Shown: piece by piece, positions 62,950-64,000 of the stretch
How the letters are laid out: every line of letters starts with the position of its first letter
Position numbering within the stretch: position 1 is the first letter of the stretch
Assembly (NCBI GenBank): GCA_021845925.1
Contig: JAJZUW010000003.1
Location: 186,001-250,000, forward strand
Direction of reading: 5' to 3'
Length of the DNA: 64,000 bases
Source: Pseudomonadota bacterium
Lineage (GTDB): Bacteria > Pseudomonadota > Gammaproteobacteria > Burkholderiales > Sulfuriferulaceae
The notes under the pieces: model-generated
The model's database searches: none
What the model was told of the DNA's origin: nothing
Seen by the model: only the letters and a program-made list of their open reading frames with translations
Position numbers and translations under genes: made by a program

Positions 62950-64000
62950 TCACTGCGCCGGCTGCAGCCGGTGATAAAGCGCAAACCGTTCCACGTGATT
63001 GCCCATGCGGCTGCCCTGCCAGACCATCTGCCAGCCAGGCAGCGTGGCGGCTGTGGTCGAATTGTCGGGTTCTTCGGTAAGCAGCCAACGACAGGTGCGC
63101 GGGTGTCCGCCCACTTCGCGCAGGGTTTGCAGGCCAAGATAATAATCGAACATGGCACGGGCACCGTCTTCAACATGGCGGCTTGCCACGCAGCCTCGCA
63201 CCGGTAATGCGGGTTGCAGCGAACTGGCTACGCCCGCATAACCCAGACGTTGATCCATGGGCGATACAAACAGGAAAGCGGCCAGTCCCCAGGCCAGAGT
63301 CATGCCGGCTGCCCAGGCCAGCAGCGGGCGGTGGGGTGATTTCTTCATGCGCAGCAGCAGAACTATCCACAGCAGGCAATAAAATACCGCCAGCAAAAAA
63401 GGAACCGGATGAAAATTGCCAATGTAGCCCGGCTGCAAGCTGTGCAGATGGCGGGCAAGATGGGCCGGAAAGCCGAGATCCAAAGCGCTCCAGTACACCC
63501 AGGCAGTGATGGCGAGCACGCCAAAGGTCATGATGGCGAACCAGTACAGAGCATTGGCAGCGCCACGGCGCAACGTAGCCGTGCCGCCGGCGGCCAGCAA
63601 TGCCAGTGGCAGCAGCAAAGGCAATCCGCGATCAGGGTCAGGATTGTGCGTCAGGCTGAGAACAACGAGCGTGGCAAAAAACAGCGCCAGCGGCAAGATG
63701 ACGCCGGGCGACAGCATCGTGTGCTGGCGTTTGCTCTGCCAGAGGGTCCAAAGCGCCAGTGGCCAGGCTGGCCAGGCAAACCAGGGCAGAAATTTGAGAT
63801 AGTACAGGCTGGGTGTGCCCGGCGGCTTGTGAAAAAACACAAACTGGTGCAACTGGCTCTGCAGCCAGGCCTGCCACAAGCCAGGCAACATGCTGTGCAG
63901 CTGCCAAGGCCATAGCAGCAGCCAGGGCGATGCCGCCAGCAAGGTGGTCAATGCCGCGCGCAGCGTGCTGGTGTTTCGCCAGGTCGGACTGGCCAACGGC
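62950..64000 (-). CDS. ArnT/PMT-like membrane glycosyltransferase, partial (N-terminus off the right edge)
   Basis: The frame is open to base 64000 and stops at 62950, giving about 350 C-terminal residues. It has about seven hydrophobic segments and then a soluble tail. KPPGTPSLYYLKFLPWFAWP resembles the family-39 glycosyltransferases (ArnT/YkcB-like) that use lipid-linked sugars at the outer face of the membrane. The N-terminal catalytic Asp/Glu motif is not in the window, so the family call is tentative. It stops 13 bases before copA. Confidence 0.6.
   Translation of the reverse strand, partial: PLASPTWRNTSTLRAALTTLLAASPWLLLWPWQLHSMLPGLWQAWLQSQLHQFVFFHKPPGTPSLYYLKFLPWFAWPAWPLALWTLWQSKRQHTMLSPGVILPLALFFATLVVLSLTHNPDPDRGLPLLLPLALLAAGGTATLRRGAANALYWFAIMTFGVLAITAWVYWSALDLGFPAHLARHLHSLQPGYIGNFHPVPFLLAVFYCLLWIVLLLRMKKSPHRPLLAWAAGMTLAWGLAAFLFVSPMDQRLGYAGVASSLQPALPVRGCVASRHVEDGARAMFDYYLGLQTLREVGGHPRTCRWLLTEEPDNSTTAATLPGWQMVWQGSRMGNHVERFALYHRLQPAQ

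Overview
The window looks like chromosome from a sulfur-oxidising, CO2-fixing betaproteobacterium of the Thiobacillus/Thiomonas/Sulfuriferula kind. The reasons are soxYZB, a complete alpha-carboxysome operon, a cbbLSQO RuBisCO operon, a Dab inorganic-carbon transporter with a PII-like partner, three CbbR-type regulators and a RegB/RegA redox system. The genus is inference; no rRNA, tRNA, phage or complete insertion sequence was seen.

Layout. 1-7 kb: the 5' part of dsbD (cut by the left edge), then glmU-glmS-queD-FAD oxidoreductase and a yccF-type membrane gene. 7-14 kb: a sulfur block on the minus strand. An ECF sigma gene, an anti-sigma gene and soxY-soxZ-soxB form one apparent operon ending at a strong terminator. 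Upstream lie a porin gene, a periplasmic DsrE-like gene and dsbC. The anti-sigma factor carries a DsrE-like domain on its outer side, and the sigma gene and the dsrE-like gene share one ECF-type promoter (TGGAATA-N16-CGTC). This is the best candidate here for an undescribed regulatory system. 14-19 kb: a tandem glycine riboswitch and gcvT-gcvH-gcvPA-gcvPB, followed by a cluster of palindromic REP-like repeats.

19-31.5 kb: housekeeping and stress genes. These are an AhpD-like protein, a livKHMGF transporter, an ilvD-parA-cytochrome c operon, lgt-oxyR, and rubrerythrin-rubredoxin-rubredoxin reductase behind a near-perfect OxyR operator, then thioredoxin. 31.6-35.2 kb: regB-regA, then an outer-membrane protein gene and a tlpA-like gene. 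A RegA-type palindrome stands before each pair. 35.3-38.3 kb: two tandem EAL-like/HDOD genes with degenerate EAL motifs and a small inverted-repeat element.

38.3-60.3 kb is a CO2-concentrating superlocus. It holds a cbbR next to dabB-membrane protein-dabA-PII-like (CPII); acRAF-mcdA-mcdB for RuBisCO assembly and carboxysome positioning; a second cbbR next to csoS2-csoSCA-csoS4A-csoS4B-csoS1-csoS1-ferritin-like; and a third cbbR next to cbbL-cbbS-cbbQ-cbbO. Bicarbonate import, shell and carbonic anhydrase, positioning, assembly, the enzyme and its activase are therefore together. CsoS2 is unusually short (612 residues), and the RuBisCO is the cbbQO-linked form rather than sitting at the head of the cso operon.

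60.3-64 kb: a small protein made of three 28-residue repeats, a copper-type P1B ATPase, and the C-terminal part of a membrane glycosyltransferase cut by the right edge.
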